A stretch of DNA of 35,755 bases from Veillonella sp. VA139 (GTDB lineage: Bacteria > Bacillota > Negativicutes > Veillonellales > Veillonellaceae), in the NCBI RefSeq assembly GCF_003992005.1, contig NZ_RQVL01000024.1, positions 1 through 35,755 of the forward strand. The letters are read 5' to 3'. The stretch's first letter is position 1. Each line of letters starts with the position of its first letter. Position numbers and translations under genes: made by a program. Shown in pieces: positions 25,415-34,220 of this stretch. The notes below the pieces were generated by a model that was not told where the DNA came from, ran no database searches, and saw only the letters and a list, made by a program, of their open reading frames with translations.

Positions 25415-25450
25415 AAAGAAAAGTTGGATCTCTGATTCAGCTTTTCTTTT
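25415..25450 (+). terminator. Terminator of the smc-ftsY unit
   Basis: AGAAAAGTTGGA (25417-25428) pairs with TTCAGCTTTTCT (25436-25447) with two G-T pairs, flanked by A on the left and T on the right. It may work in both directions. Confidence 0.8.
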
Positions 25451-25513
25451 TATATCATCTCCAGCACCAGAAGAATAGGCATCGTTGAAGAGTCTCACCA
25501 GCATTCTCCTTCT

Positions 25514-25533
25514 GTTCCTTCATCAGTAGGAAC
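25514..25533. promoter_or_regulatory. Inverted repeat GTTCCT-N8-AGGAAC upstream of uvrB
   Basis: Perfect 6-base arms are separated by 8 bases, about 55 bases upstream of the uvrB -10 box. The layout suits a dimeric regulator. It is not the standard LexA box (GAAC-N4-GTTC order is reversed and spacing differs), so the regulator is unknown. Confidence 0.35.
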
Positions 25534-25588
25534 GCATGGAAATCTATATATTTGTATCGAACATACAGTACAATACTCTAGTCATTCA

Positions 25589-25597
25589 TGGTATAAT
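25589..25597 (+). promoter_or_regulatory. Extended -10 promoter of uvrBAC
   Basis: TGGTATAAT is a consensus -10 (TATAAT 25592-25597) with the TGn extension. The hexamer 17 bases upstream (TACAAT) is a poor -35. The resulting leader would be about 65 bases. Confidence 0.6.
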
Positions 25598-25669
25598 ATA
25601 GAAGTTACTAGATATGGAATTGATAGTGAACTTTCACATTTATAAATATAGAAGATATAAGGAGGGACT

Positions 25670-27778
25670 ATGAGCGGATTGCATCATTTTCCTGAAGAAG
25701 GCATACCTTTTCAAGTAGAGGCGCCGTACTCTCCCATGGGAGATCAACCAAAGGCCATCCAGTCCTTGGCAGAGGGAATTGAACGAGGGGAATGGGCACA
25801 GGTATTACTAGGTGCTACAGGTACGGGAAAAACATATACTATGGCAAAGCTTATTGAGGCGGTGCAAAAGCCGACCTTGATCATTGCCCACAATAAAACA
25901 TTAGCTGCCCAATTGGCGAGCGAGTTCAAAAGCTTTTTCCCTAAGAATGCAGTGGAATACTTCGTGTCTTATTACGATTATTACCAACCAGAGGCGTACA
26001 TTGCCTCTACTGATACATACATTGAAAAAGATGCATCCATCAATGAAGAAATTGATAAACTGCGCCACTCGGCGACAATGAACTTATTTGAACGGAAAGA
26101 TGTAATCATCGTTGCATCCGTCAGCTGCATCTACGGCTTAGGGGATCCAGAGGACTATAGTACGCTCTGTGTATCATTGCGACAAGGTCAGGAATATAGC
26201 CGTGATGACATACTTCGTAAATTGGTGTCCATCCAATATACTCGAAACGACATGAATTTCGTGCGAGGTACTTTCCGAGTACAAGGGGATACGTTGGAAA
26301 TTTTCCCAGCTGGCACCAGTGAAAGAGCCATTCGTGTAGAAATGTTTGGCGATGAAATCGATCGTTTAGTGGAAATTGATGTGCTTACAGGTGATGTTAT
26401 TGTAGAGCGTAAACACGTGGCTATCTATCCAGCTTCTCACTATGTAACGACGAAGGAAAAGTTAGACCTTGCCATTGGGCGCATCGAGACAGAATTGGCT
26501 GAACGTTTGGCATACTTTAATGAAAATGGCCGTCTTTTAGAAGCGCAACGATTGGAACAACGAACACGATATGACATTGAAATGATGCAGGAAATGGGCT
26601 ACTGCTCAGGCATTGAAAACTACTCCCGTCTGTTGTCCAACCGGCAACCAGGCGAAGCGCCAATGACCCTCATCGACTATTTCACAGATGATTTCCTAAT
26701 TATTATCGATGAGTCCCATGTGACCTTGCCACAAATTCGTGCCATGTATAATGGTGACCAAGCTAGGAAGCATAATTTGATCGACTACGGATTCCGCTTG
26801 CCATCGGCGGCGGATAATCGGCCTTTAAAATTTGAAGAGTTTGTGGAACGAATCAATCAAATCGTCTATGTATCGGCTACACCAGGGCCCTATGAAATGG
26901 AAGTACAGACCAATGTGGCAGAACAAATCATCCGACCTACTGGCCTATTAGACCCTATCATCGAAATCCGACCTATCAAAGGGCAGATGGACGATTTACT
27001 AGGAGAAATCAAAGACCGCGCAAAATCTGATGAACGGGTGTTGGTCACTACATTGACGAAAAAAATGGCAGAGGACTTAACAAATTATCTAAAAGAAATG
27101 GGTATTCGAGTGCGCTATTTACACTCCGATATTGCAACCATTGAGAGGGCCGATATCATCCGCGATTTACGGGCCGGTGTCTTTGATGTCCTTGTAGGGA
27201 TTAACTTATTGCGGGAAGGCTTAGATATGCCAGAAGTATCCTTAGTGGTTATCCTAGATGCAGATAAGGAAGGCTTCTTGCGCAGTGATACGTCCTTGAT
27301 TCAGACCATAGGTCGTGCGGCTCGTAATGAAAAAGGGAAAGTGATTATGTATGCGGACCGCATCACGGGCTCTATGCAACGAGCGATGGATGAAACAGAA
27401 CGTCGTCGTGCTTTGCAAGAGTCCTACAACACAGAGCATGGTATTACACCATGTACAGTGCGCAAGGAAGTGAAAGACTTAATTGAGTTGACCAAAGTAG
27501 AAGGCGAAGTTGCTGCACCTAAAAAAGGTCGTAAGCCTAAAGCAGATGGTCCTGTGGTGTATGACAGTACAGCACCCACAGAAGTGGTGGCAGAAAGGGG
27601 GCAACCACTTTCACAGAAACCGCAGTACGAAACGAAGGAAGATGTGTTCAATGCCATTGAAGAGACCACACGCCTCATGAAAGCAGCGGCGAAACAATTA
27701 GAATTTGAACGAGCTGCAGAGTTACGTGATGAATTAGGAAGATTGCGCCAAATTTGGTCAGACATGAATGAAGAATAG
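25670..27778 (+). CDS. uvrB: Excinuclease ABC subunit B
   Basis: UvrB verifies DNA damage delivered by UvrA and positions UvrC for incision. The 702-residue product has Walker A GATGTGKT at 48-55, the damage-probing beta-hairpin region [10 protein letters not shown] at about 103-112, the [10 protein letters not shown] segment, helicase motifs including SATPG and LREGLDMPE, and a C-terminal UVR motif (about 655-695) that binds UvrC. A Lys-rich linker lies between helicase core and UVR motif. AAGGAGGGA precedes the ATG. It heads a compact uvrB-uvrA-uvrC operon. Confidence 0.98.
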   Translation: MSGLHHFPEEGIPFQVEAPYSPMGDQPKAIQSLAEGIERGEWAQVLLGATGTGKTYTMAKLIEAVQKPTLIIAHNKTLAAQLASEFKSFFPKNAVEYFVSYYDYYQPEAYIASTDTYIEKDASINEEIDKLRHSATMNLFERKDVIIVASVSCIYGLGDPEDYSTLCVSLRQGQEYSRDDILRKLVSIQYTRNDMNFVRGTFRVQGDTLEIFPAGTSERAIRVEMFGDEIDRLVEIDVLTGDVIVERKHVAIYPASHYVTTKEKLDLAIGRIETELAERLAYFNENGRLLEAQRLEQRTRYDIEMMQEMGYCSGIENYSRLLSNRQPGEAPMTLIDYFTDDFLIIIDESHVTLPQIRAMYNGDQARKHNLIDYGFRLPSAADNRPLKFEEFVERINQIVYVSATPGPYEMEVQTNVAEQIIRPTGLLDPIIEIRPIKGQMDDLLGEIKDRAKSDERVLVTTLTKKMAEDLTNYLKEMGIRVRYLHSDIATIERADIIRDLRAGVFDVLVGINLLREGLDMPEVSLVVILDADKEGFLRSDTSLIQTIGRAARNEKGKVIMYADRITGSMQRAMDETERRRALQESYNTEHGITPCTVRKEVKDLIELTKVEGEVAAPKKGRKPKADGPVVYDSTAPTEVVAERGQPLSQKPQYETKEDVFNAIEETTRLMKAAAKQLEFERAAELRDELGRLRQIWSDMNEE

Positions 27779-27786
27779 GAGTTATT

Positions 27787-30651
27787 TTGAAAGATCAATT
27801 AATTATAAAAGGAGCCCGTCAACATAATTTGAAGAATATTGACGTGGCTCTACCAAGAAATCAATTTATTGTATTAACAGGACTAAGTGGATCTGGCAAG
27901 TCATCCCTAGCCTTTGATACGATTTACGCAGAAGGACAGCGCAGATATGTGGAATCCTTATCTGCCTATGCTCGCCAGTTTTTGGGGCAAATGGATAAAC
28001 CTGATGTAGATTACATTGAGGGGCTTTCACCGGCTATTTCAATCGACCAAAAGACAACGAGTCGAAATCCTCGTTCTACTGTGGGAACGGTGACAGAAAT
28101 TTATGACTATTTGCGCTTATTATTTGCTCGCATTGGTCGAGCTTACTGCCCTACTTGTGGAGAAGAGATTGCCCAACAGACGATTGAACAAATTACGGAT
28201 TCTGTCATGAAGTTGCCAGAACGTACAAAAATTATGGTGATGGCTCCCGTGGTTCGTGGTAAAAAGGGGCGCCATGAAAAGATCTTAGAGCAAATCCGTA
28301 AAAATGGATTTTCTCGCGTTCGCATCAATGGAGAGATATATACCTTTGAGGACGAAATCAACTTAGATAAAAATAAGAAACACAATATTGAAATTGTTGT
28401 AGACCGTCTCGTGATCAAGGAAGGCTTAGAAAGCCGTTTAACAGATTCTCTGGAAACGGCCATTCATCATGGAGAAGGTTTTGTCATCATTCAAGAGGTA
28501 GATGGCCCAGCCCACCAATTTAGTGTTCATTTTACCTGTCCGAATGGTCACATTTCCTTACCAGAAATTGAACCTCGTATGTTTTCTTTCAACAGTCCCT
28601 TTGGGGCTTGCCCATCCTGTTTGGGTTTAGGTAGCACGATGGAGGTAGATGAGGACAGAGTGATTCCAGATCCAACGGTTCCTTTTATAGATGGGGGAGT
28701 AGCCCCATTGAGTTCGAATCCTAATGCGTGGTTCATGCGTCAATTAGAGGGCTTGTTGAAAGCGCATGGATATACATTAGAAGCAAGTTTTTCAGAATTG
28801 CCTACAGCCTTACAAAAAGAAGTCATGTATGGTAGTACTGAGAAAGTGACCTTTGATTATGAAAATATGCGTGGAGAGGTGAAAACATTCCACACCGAAT
28901 ATGAAGGTATTTTGCCAATGGTGAAACGCCGTCATGCAGAGGCCACTACGGATAGCATGCGGGAAGAGTTTGAATCCTATATGTCTATTAAACCATGTAC
29001 AGCTTGTAAGGGGGCTCGCTTGAAGCCAGAATCCCTTGCCATCCGTGTAGGAGAAAAAAATATAGATGAAGTGACACAGCTAACGATTAGTGAAGCGGTG
29101 GACTATTTTGGCAATCTACAGTTGACGGAACGAGAGGCTTTTATCGGGGCTCAAATTTTGAAAGAAATCAATGCTCGCCTAGGATTCCTGAACAATGTGG
29201 GTTTAGATTATTTGACCATGAATCGTAGTGCCGGCACCTTATCTGGAGGGGAAGCGCAGCGCATTCGATTGGCCACACAAATTGGTTCGGGCCTAGTAGG
29301 GGTTTTATACATTCTAGATGAACCGTCTATCGGTTTACATCAGCGAGATAATGATCGCTTAATCGAAACATTGAAAGGCTTGCGAGATTTAGGGAATACC
29401 TTACTCGTGGTAGAACACGATGAAGATACGATGCTAGCAGCGGACTATTTGGTAGATATTGGACCTGCGGCAGGTGAACATGGTGGTCAAATCGTGGCGC
29501 AAGGTACAGTACCAGAGGTGATGGCTGTGAAAGAGTCCATTACCGGTCAATATTTAAGTGGTCAAAAGTATATTCCATTACCAAAAGAACGTAGAAAGCC
29601 TACGAAAGCCTGCTTAGAAATCCGTGGTGCTAAAGAGAACAACTTGAAGCAAGTAAACGTAAAGTTCCCTATTGGTTTATTCACAGTTGTAACAGGTGTG
29701 AGCGGATCTGGTAAATCTACACTAATCAATGAAATCTTATATAAAGGCGTAGCCAATGCACTCTACAGAAGTCATCATAAGGTAGGAGCCCACAAGGAGA
29801 TTCGTGGCTTAGAGTATGTGGATAAAATCATCAATATTGACCAAAGTCCAATCGGTCGAACACCACGTTCGAATCCTGCCACCTATACAGGGGTCTTCGA
29901 TGCCATCCGTGAGTTATACAGCCAAACGAATGAAGCGAAGATTCGTGGATACAAAGCAGGGCGATTCAGCTTTAATGTCAAAGGCGGTCGCTGCGAAGCG
30001 TGCCGTGGTGATGGTATCATCAAAATCGAAATGCATTTCTTGCCAGATGTGTATGTACCGTGTGAGGTATGTAAAGGAGCTCGATACAATCGAGAGACCA
30101 TGGAAGTGAAATACAAAGGTAAAAGCATTGCTGATGTATTGGATATGGTGGTGGATGAAGCGGTAGATTTCTTTAGTGCTATCCCTAAAATTCACCGTAA
30201 ATTGGTAACTTTACAAGAAGTAGGTCTAGGCTATATTCGATTAGGACAAGCGGCAACTACCTTGTCTGGTGGGGAAGCACAGCGGGTGAAACTAGCTACT
30301 GAACTGGCTCGTCGCAGTACAGGAAAAACATTATATATCTTAGACGAACCGACTACAGGCCTTCATGTAGAAGATATCCGCAAGCTTTTAGAGGTATTGC
30401 AAAAGTTAACCGATGGTGGTGATACTGTGGTGGTTATCGAGCATAATTTAGATGTCATCAAAACGGCGGACCATATTATTGATTTAGGTCCAGAAGGTGG
30501 TTTCCGTGGCGGTACTATCGTTGGCACTGGTACACCTGAGGAGATTGCTGCTTTACCTGAAAGTTATACGGGCAAATTCTTAGGTCCAGTGTTGGAGAAA
30601 ACTAGGGCCTATATGGAACAGCATCCGTTGCACACTGAGGACACACCATGA
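27787..30651 (+). CDS. uvrA: Excinuclease ABC subunit A
   Basis: UvrA is the damage-sensing ATPase dimer. The 954-residue product has two ABC modules: Walker A GLSGSGKS at 32-39 and GVSGSGKST at about 637-645, with signatures LSGGEAQRI and LSGGEAQRV. The C-terminal zinc finger is canonical ([10 protein letters not shown], then [10 protein letters not shown], about 735-765). The zinc module in the first half has CPNGH (about 252-256) paired with CPSC (about 275-278), where many relatives have CPxC for the first pair. The start is TTG at 27787, 5 bases after AGGAG, 8 bases beyond uvrB. The last 4 bases overlap the uvrC start. Confidence 0.98.
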   Translation: MKDQLIIKGARQHNLKNIDVALPRNQFIVLTGLSGSGKSSLAFDTIYAEGQRRYVESLSAYARQFLGQMDKPDVDYIEGLSPAISIDQKTTSRNPRSTVGTVTEIYDYLRLLFARIGRAYCPTCGEEIAQQTIEQITDSVMKLPERTKIMVMAPVVRGKKGRHEKILEQIRKNGFSRVRINGEIYTFEDEINLDKNKKHNIEIVVDRLVIKEGLESRLTDSLETAIHHGEGFVIIQEVDGPAHQFSVHFTCPNGHISLPEIEPRMFSFNSPFGACPSCLGLGSTMEVDEDRVIPDPTVPFIDGGVAPLSSNPNAWFMRQLEGLLKAHGYTLEASFSELPTALQKEVMYGSTEKVTFDYENMRGEVKTFHTEYEGILPMVKRRHAEATTDSMREEFESYMSIKPCTACKGARLKPESLAIRVGEKNIDEVTQLTISEAVDYFGNLQLTEREAFIGAQILKEINARLGFLNNVGLDYLTMNRSAGTLSGGEAQRIRLATQIGSGLVGVLYILDEPSIGLHQRDNDRLIETLKGLRDLGNTLLVVEHDEDTMLAADYLVDIGPAAGEHGGQIVAQGTVPEVMAVKESITGQYLSGQKYIPLPKERRKPTKACLEIRGAKENNLKQVNVKFPIGLFTVVTGVSGSGKSTLINEILYKGVANALYRSHHKVGAHKEIRGLEYVDKIINIDQSPIGRTPRSNPATYTGVFDAIRELYSQTNEAKIRGYKAGRFSFNVKGGRCEACRGDGIIKIEMHFLPDVYVPCEVCKGARYNRETMEVKYKGKSIADVLDMVVDEAVDFFSAIPKIHRKLVTLQEVGLGYIRLGQAATTLSGGEAQRVKLATELARRSTGKTLYILDEPTTGLHVEDIRKLLEVLQKLTDGGDTVVVIEHNLDVIKTADHIIDLGPEGGFRGGTIVGTGTPEEIAALPESYTGKFLGPVLEKTRAYMEQHPLHTEDTP

Positions 30652-32534
30652 ATCCCATCGACAGACAATTGCAAGCAGAAGAAGTGAACTTTCAGCCGTC
30701 TCGTCAACAAGATATGATGATGGGCGATGCGGAACAGCAAGCGTATATACTGGAAAAAGTAAGCCATCTGCCTACCACACCGGGGGTCTACTTGTGGCGT
30801 GACAAGTATCAGCGCATCATCTATGTAGGAAAGGCCATCAACTTGCGCAATCGAGTGCGGTCCTATGTGCAGCAAGATGTGAATCGATCTGTGAAAGTGA
30901 CAGCCATGATGCGCCGTGCTTGGGATGTGGAAACAATCCAAACGAAAACAGAAATGGAAGCACTTATCTTAGAGGCGACCTTAATCAAGGAGCACCACCC
31001 GAAATACAATATTATGCTTCGAGATGACAAGACATATCCTTACGTGAAAGTCACTGTACAAGAGGACTTTCCACGGCTCTTTATGACTCGTCGTTTAGAA
31101 CGTGACGGAGCCAAGTATTTTGGGCCTTTCACAGATGTGACAGCGGTGCATCATGTACTACGCATCTTGCGCTCCTATTATCCACTACGCACTTGTAAAA
31201 GCATGAAAGTAGAACGACCTTGTTTGCAATATCATATGCACTATTGTGAAGGTCCTTGCATGAAGTATGTGACGGTGGAGGACTATCGTAAATATATTGA
31301 TGATATTGTAGCCCTCTTTGAAGGGAAACAAGTTAAGGTCATCCAAGAGATTACGTCTAAGATGGAGCAAGGCTCAGAGGACTTGGAGTTTGAATTAGCG
31401 GCTAAGTATCGTGATGACTTGTTGAGTATCCAAAAGGTACAAGAAAAGCAACGTATGGTTACACAGCGAGGCGATATGGACGTACTAGGCATGGCCATTG
31501 ATGGGCCTATGGCTTGCATTCAACTGTTTTTCATTCGCAGTGGTCGTTTATTGGGAAGAGAAAATTACTTTGTCCAACATGAAGGAGATAGCCCAGAGCT
31601 AGTGATGACGGAGTTCATTAAACAGTATTATGGAGGCTCTACATTCATTCCTAAAGAATTGCTATTGCCCATGGACAGTGTGGACCGTGAACTGTTTAGT
31701 GAATGGTTCACCTCTATGAAAGGGCAACAAGTGGACGTATCTGTACCTCAACGGGGCTATAAAAAAGACCTCATCAAGATGGCGGAGGAAAATGCCCAGA
31801 ACTTTTTGGCAGAACGTCGTCGTCAGTGGCAATATACGATTGATAAAGCCGGTGGAGCTGTGAAAAAATTAGCGGAAGTGCTTGACTTGCCACGATTGCC
31901 AGAGCGCATGGAATGTTATGATATTTCTCATATGCAAGGGGCGGAAACGGTGGCGTCCATGGTTGTCTTTGAAGGTGGAAAACCGGCGAAACGAGAGTAT
32001 CGTCGATTCAAATTGAAAACAGTACAAGGGAAGCCTGATGATTTTGCATCCATGGCGGAGATTATGGAACGGCGCTATGGTAATGAAAAAGATTGGCCTA
32101 TGCCAGATTTGATTATCATAGATGGTGGTAAAGGACAGTTAAATGCTGCATTGCCTGTCATCCGTGCTATGGGGGTTACCGATGTGCCCGTCATATCCTT
32201 GGCAAAGCGCATTGAAGAAGTATTTATAGAAGGAGAATCGGAAAGTATTATTCTAGAACATCATACGCCTGAATTACAATTGCTCCAACAAATACGTGAC
32301 GAAGCCCATCGATTTGCTATTACCTACCATCGTAGATTGCGTGGAAAGCGGAACTTAGAATCCGTTCTCGACCATATTGAGGGGATAGGACCGAAACGAA
32401 GAAAAGCGCTGTATAAGCATTTTGGGAATTTAGATGCTATGCGAGTAGCGGAGTTGGAAGAATTGGAGAGCGTGGAAGGGATGAACAAAAAAGCGGCTTT
32501 GGCTGTGTATGAGTTCTTTCGGCGTTTAAAATAG
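30648..32534 (+). CDS. uvrC: Excinuclease ABC subunit C
   Basis: UvrC makes both incisions around a lesion. The 628-residue product has an N-terminal GIY-YIG nuclease (GVY at 46-48, YVG at 59-61), a Cys-bearing [23 protein letters not shown] region, a central UVR motif ([18 protein letters not shown]), the RNase-H-like nuclease domain starting [10 protein letters not shown], and C-terminal helix-hairpin-helix repeats ending [12 protein letters not shown]. The ATG overlaps the uvrA stop as ATGA, with TGAGGA upstream. The roughly 35 residues before the GIY-YIG domain are longer than usual; a later start near 30714 lacks a Shine-Dalgarno. Confidence 0.97.
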   Translation: MNPIDRQLQAEEVNFQPSRQQDMMMGDAEQQAYILEKVSHLPTTPGVYLWRDKYQRIIYVGKAINLRNRVRSYVQQDVNRSVKVTAMMRRAWDVETIQTKTEMEALILEATLIKEHHPKYNIMLRDDKTYPYVKVTVQEDFPRLFMTRRLERDGAKYFGPFTDVTAVHHVLRILRSYYPLRTCKSMKVERPCLQYHMHYCEGPCMKYVTVEDYRKYIDDIVALFEGKQVKVIQEITSKMEQGSEDLEFELAAKYRDDLLSIQKVQEKQRMVTQRGDMDVLGMAIDGPMACIQLFFIRSGRLLGRENYFVQHEGDSPELVMTEFIKQYYGGSTFIPKELLLPMDSVDRELFSEWFTSMKGQQVDVSVPQRGYKKDLIKMAEENAQNFLAERRRQWQYTIDKAGGAVKKLAEVLDLPRLPERMECYDISHMQGAETVASMVVFEGGKPAKREYRRFKLKTVQGKPDDFASMAEIMERRYGNEKDWPMPDLIIIDGGKGQLNAALPVIRAMGVTDVPVISLAKRIEEVFIEGESESIILEHHTPELQLLQQIRDEAHRFAITYHRRLRGKRNLESVLDHIEGIGPKRRKALYKHFGNLDAMRVAELEELESVEGMNKKAALAVYEFFRRLK

Positions 32535-32535
32535 T

Positions 32536-32562
32536 GGAAACGAGCAACATTTGATTATGTTG
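32536..32562 (+). repeat. Extra copy of hairpin arm GGAAACGAGCAACAT with local hairpin
   Basis: GGAAACGAGCAACAT (32536-32550) is an exact direct copy of the left inner arm of hairpin A (32596-32610). Its end also forms a local hairpin, CAACAT-N6-ATGTTG (32545-32562), two bases after the uvrC stop. It can instead pair with the complementary arms at 32654-32666 or 32735-32749. Confidence 0.75.
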
Positions 32563-32566
32563 TGAA

Positions 32567-32706
32567 ATCTTGTGGCATATTTGTTAGATTGCAAAGGAAA
32601 CGAGCAACATATCCCTCCGCAAACTGATACAGTGGTTAGGTTTGCTCCGGAACATGTTGCTCGTTTTTAGTGTTGTTTTATTTAGACAATGATAATGCCA
32701 CAAGAT
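32567..32706. repeat. Nested-hairpin element A (loop class 1)
   Basis: The outer arms ATCTTGTGGCAT (32567-32578) and ATGCCACAAGAT (32695-32706) are perfect complements. The inner arms AAACGAGCAACAT (32598-32610) and ATGTTGCTCGTTT (32654-32666) are also perfect, 13 bp. A third pairing GCAAAC (32619-32624) / GTTTGC (32640-32645) lies in the loop. Forty bases of the loop (32618-32657) are identical to element D although the inner stems differ. A TTTTT run after the inner stem suggests terminator activity. Confidence 0.85.
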
Positions 32707-32734
32707 TATTCTACGATTCGGTATAATTGCTAGA

Positions 32735-32813
32735 ATTGTTGCTCGTTTCTTGTGTAGATTAATTTTGATGCCTTAGAGAAAGAACTCATCCACAGATGGG
32801 GGCGCCGAGGAGG
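32735..32813. repeat. Repeat E, copy 1
   Basis: This stretch of about 78 bases recurs at 33006-33083 with about nine differences. It begins with the complement of hairpin A's inner arm (ATTGTTGCTCGTTTC) and ends with GGGGGCGCCGAGG. It contains the conserved core GAAAGAACTCAT. No coding frame is shared by the two copies. Confidence 0.8.
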
Positions 32814-32841
32814 GAGAGTGTTACTTGTTTTGCTATAAAAT

Positions 32842-32976
32842 CTTGTGGCGATTGATTACCTGACAAAGGGAAGAGCACGGTATACCCCTCACAAACGGTA
32901 TTTCATAATGTTTGTTCGGGGCACACCGTGCTCTTCTTGTGTTTGTTGTATTTAGTTAGTAAGGAAACGCCACAAG
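32842..32976. repeat. Nested-hairpin element B (loop class 2)
   Basis: The outer arms CTTGTGGCG (32842-32850) and CGCCACAAG (32968-32976) are perfect. The inner arms GAAGAGCACGGT (32870-32881) and ACCGTGCTCTTC (32925-32936) are a perfect 12 bp. The inner loop shares 25 identical bases (32887-32911) with truncated element C. TATTTAG after the inner stem is shared with A and D. Confidence 0.85.
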
Positions 32977-33005
32977 GGCAGTATTATTAGCAGTATATCT
33001 TAAGG

Positions 33006-33083
33006 ATTGTTGCTCGTTTCTTGCATAGTTTAATTTTGATGCCCTAGGGAAAGAACTCATACACAGTGTGGGGCGCCGAGGGG
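33006..33083. repeat. Repeat E, copy 2
   Basis: The second copy of the 78-base repeat lies about 30 bases after element B, at nearly the same spacing as copy 1 from element A. This suggests that a hairpin-plus-E unit of about 270 bases was duplicated and then diverged. It ends 7 bases before the methyltransferase gene's stop codon. Confidence 0.8.
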
Positions 33084-33090
33084 AATGGGG

Positions 33091-33618
33091 TTACCGACTT
33101 TTTTCTGTGTTTGGTAGTATGATATGCTGGATAAGGTAGTTTTCTTCTTTTATGCGAAGGTAGAGTATCCATGCATAGATAGGTAATAAAACTATAGCGC
33201 TATAAGTAGCGTGGCATAGTAAGGCTACACCGATTAATTCGGGACCAATGTTTAGATAATAATTGGGATGTTTTACGTTTCTAAATAGCCAATGGTCGTT
33301 AAATTGATGATTTTTTACAATCATAAGCTTGATGGTCCAAATTCCTTTTAATAGTCGAGTAACGATATAGAGCATAATCATGGAAAAAATCATCAAGATG
33401 AGTCCGATGGCGGATAGGCTATCGAAGGTGGTCTGACAATAGATTGCTTCTGCTACGCAAGCTAAGTAATAGATGATATGCACAATAGTCAGGCATTTTG
33501 TTGTTTTTACACCATACTCTGTGCCACCGTCTTGTAGAATACGTTGTTCATTGGTTTTAGATAATTTTAAGAAGAACAGTCGCAGAGCGAAGAAAAATAA
33601 AATACTGTAGAGAATCAT
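33091..33618 (-). CDS. Isoprenylcysteine carboxyl methyltransferase-like membrane protein
   Basis: The 175-residue product has four or five hydrophobic segments and a C-terminal region RNVKHPNYYLNIGPELIGVALLC typical of the ICMT-like methyltransferase family (relatives include B. subtilis YpbQ), which binds S-adenosylmethionine near the membrane. The substrate in bacteria is generally unknown. On the minus strand AAAGGAG precedes the ATG at 33618 by seven bases; an in-frame GTG two codons earlier is too close to it. The gene has its own promoter, lies convergent to uvrC and is bracketed by the hairpin elements, so it may have arrived together with them, but its base composition is not obviously foreign. 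Confidence 0.75.
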   Translation of the reverse strand: MILYSILFFFALRLFFLKLSKTNEQRILQDGGTEYGVKTTKCLTIVHIIYYLACVAEAIYCQTTFDSLSAIGLILMIFSMIMLYIVTRLLKGIWTIKLMIVKNHQFNDHWLFRNVKHPNYYLNIGPELIGVALLCHATYSAIVLLPIYAWILYLRIKEENYLIQHIILPNTEKSR

Positions 33619-33666
33619 AGACACACTCCTTTACACATTTACACTCAATGTTAAAACACAATACAC

Positions 33667-33695
33667 ATTATATACTATGTATAGAGGAACTTCAA
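33667..33695 (-). promoter_or_regulatory. Promoter of the methyltransferase gene
   Basis: Read on the minus strand, TTGAAG (33695-33690), a 17-base spacer and TATAAT (33672-33667) form a strong promoter about 50 bases before the ATG. Confidence 0.65.
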
Positions 33696-33746
33696 ATATA
33701 AAATCATTTTTCACGATGAAAGATAGTTATTTGTAATCCTATGTAG

Positions 33747-33820
33747 CCTGTGGCATTGTTAATAAAATAATGCAAAGGGAAGAGCACGGCATACTCCTCA
33801 CAAACGGTATTTCATAATGT
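33747..33820. repeat. Truncated nested-hairpin element C (loop class 2)
   Basis: The left half of an element close to B is present: outer arm CCTGTGGCATT, the CAAAGGGAAGAGCACGG inner arm (33773-33789) and 25 loop bases identical to B (33796-33820). It then stops abruptly where B would begin its right half. The sequence that follows repeats C's own left flank (TTGTAAT-C/T-CTATGTAGCCTGTG at 33731-33752 and 33829-33850), leading into element D. Confidence 0.8.
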
Positions 33821-33844
33821 ATCGTCTCTTGTAATTCTATGTAG

Positions 33845-33987
33845 CCTGTGACGATTTACGTGAATAGTATAAAGGAAAGAGCACGACACATTCCTACGCA
33901 AACTGATACAGTGGTTAGGTTTGCTCCGGAACATGTCGTGCTCTTTTCAGACTTATGTTATTTAGGTAATAAAGAAACGCCACAAGG
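33845..33987. repeat. Nested-hairpin element D (loop class 1)
   Basis: The inner arms AAAGAGCACGACA (33876-33888) and TGTCGTGCTCTTT (33934-33946) are a perfect 13 bp. The outer arms CCTGTGACG and CGCCACAAGG pair with mismatches. Forty loop bases (33897-33936) are identical to those of element A, including the GCAAAC/GTTTGC pairing, even though the surrounding stem has a different sequence. Confidence 0.85.
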
Positions 33988-34048
33988 CTACTACGTATAA
34001 CTGCATTCCTTAGTGAAATCATTGATTTGTTCAAATAGTTAATGATAA

Positions 34049-34090
34049 CGTCTAACGACATAAGGTTCTTAGGCCTTAATACGTTAGGCG
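34049..34090. repeat. Nested inverted repeat of different sequence
   Basis: CGTCTAACG (34049-34057) pairs with CGTTAGGCG (34082-34090) with one G-T pair, and TAAGG (34061-34065) with CCTTA (34074-34078) inside. It is not obviously related to elements A-D and has no T-run. Confidence 0.5.
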
Positions 34091-34188
34091 TATATACTTT
34101 AGTATTTGAGAGATGATCCTAACACCTTCGACACGTTGGTGGCTCTTCTTTTTCTTACGTATGGTATACCACATTCTGTGAAAAAGAT

Positions 34189-34215
34189 AAAGGTGTGACG
34201 GATGGTCACACCTTT
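34189..34215 (-). terminator. Terminator of the CycA-like permease gene
   Basis: AAAGGTGTGAC (34189-34199) and GTCACACCTTT (34205-34215) form a perfect 11-bp stem with a 5-base loop. It is flanked by T-runs on both strands and starts 5 bases after the permease stop codon. Confidence 0.88.
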
Positions 34216-34220
34216 TTTGT

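Larger units (their letters stand above)
25305..25669. other. Intergenic gap before uvrB
   Basis: This 365-base gap contains the terminator of the smc-ftsY unit, an inverted repeat GTTCCT-N8-AGGAAC (25514-25533) and an extended -10 promoter (25589-25597). A half-match to the Gram-positive LexA box (CGAACATA, about 25557-25564) lacks its partner half. I see no coding frame or tRNA. Confidence 0.6.
32535..33090. other. Repeat island downstream of uvrC
   Basis: This 556-base stretch between convergent genes contains two complete nested-hairpin elements, each followed by a copy of a 78-bp repeat, so the order is hairpin A, repeat E1, hairpin B, repeat E2. I see no convincing coding frame or known RNA. 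The hairpins probably also act as terminators for uvrC on one strand and for the methyltransferase gene on the other. Confidence 0.8.
33619..34220. other. Intergenic region with promoter and hairpin elements C and D
   Basis: These 602 bases hold the minus-strand promoter of the methyltransferase gene, a truncated and a complete hairpin element, a further nested inverted repeat (34049-34090) and the terminator of the permease gene. No coding frame looks real. Confidence 0.7.

Noticed and set aside
25557-25571. LexA box upstream of uvrB
   Set aside because: Only the CGAACATA half matches; the opposite half does not match GTTCG.
32791-33085. GGGGCGCCGAGG at the end of the E repeats resembles a conserved piece of lysine and some other riboswitches
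   Set aside because: The rest of the riboswitch core is absent, there is no downstream gene on that strand, and the resemblance is about a dozen bases.
32535-33987. CRISPR array or integron attC sites
   Set aside because: The repeats are not evenly spaced short direct repeats with unique spacers, no cas or integrase gene is present, and the arms lack attC core sites.
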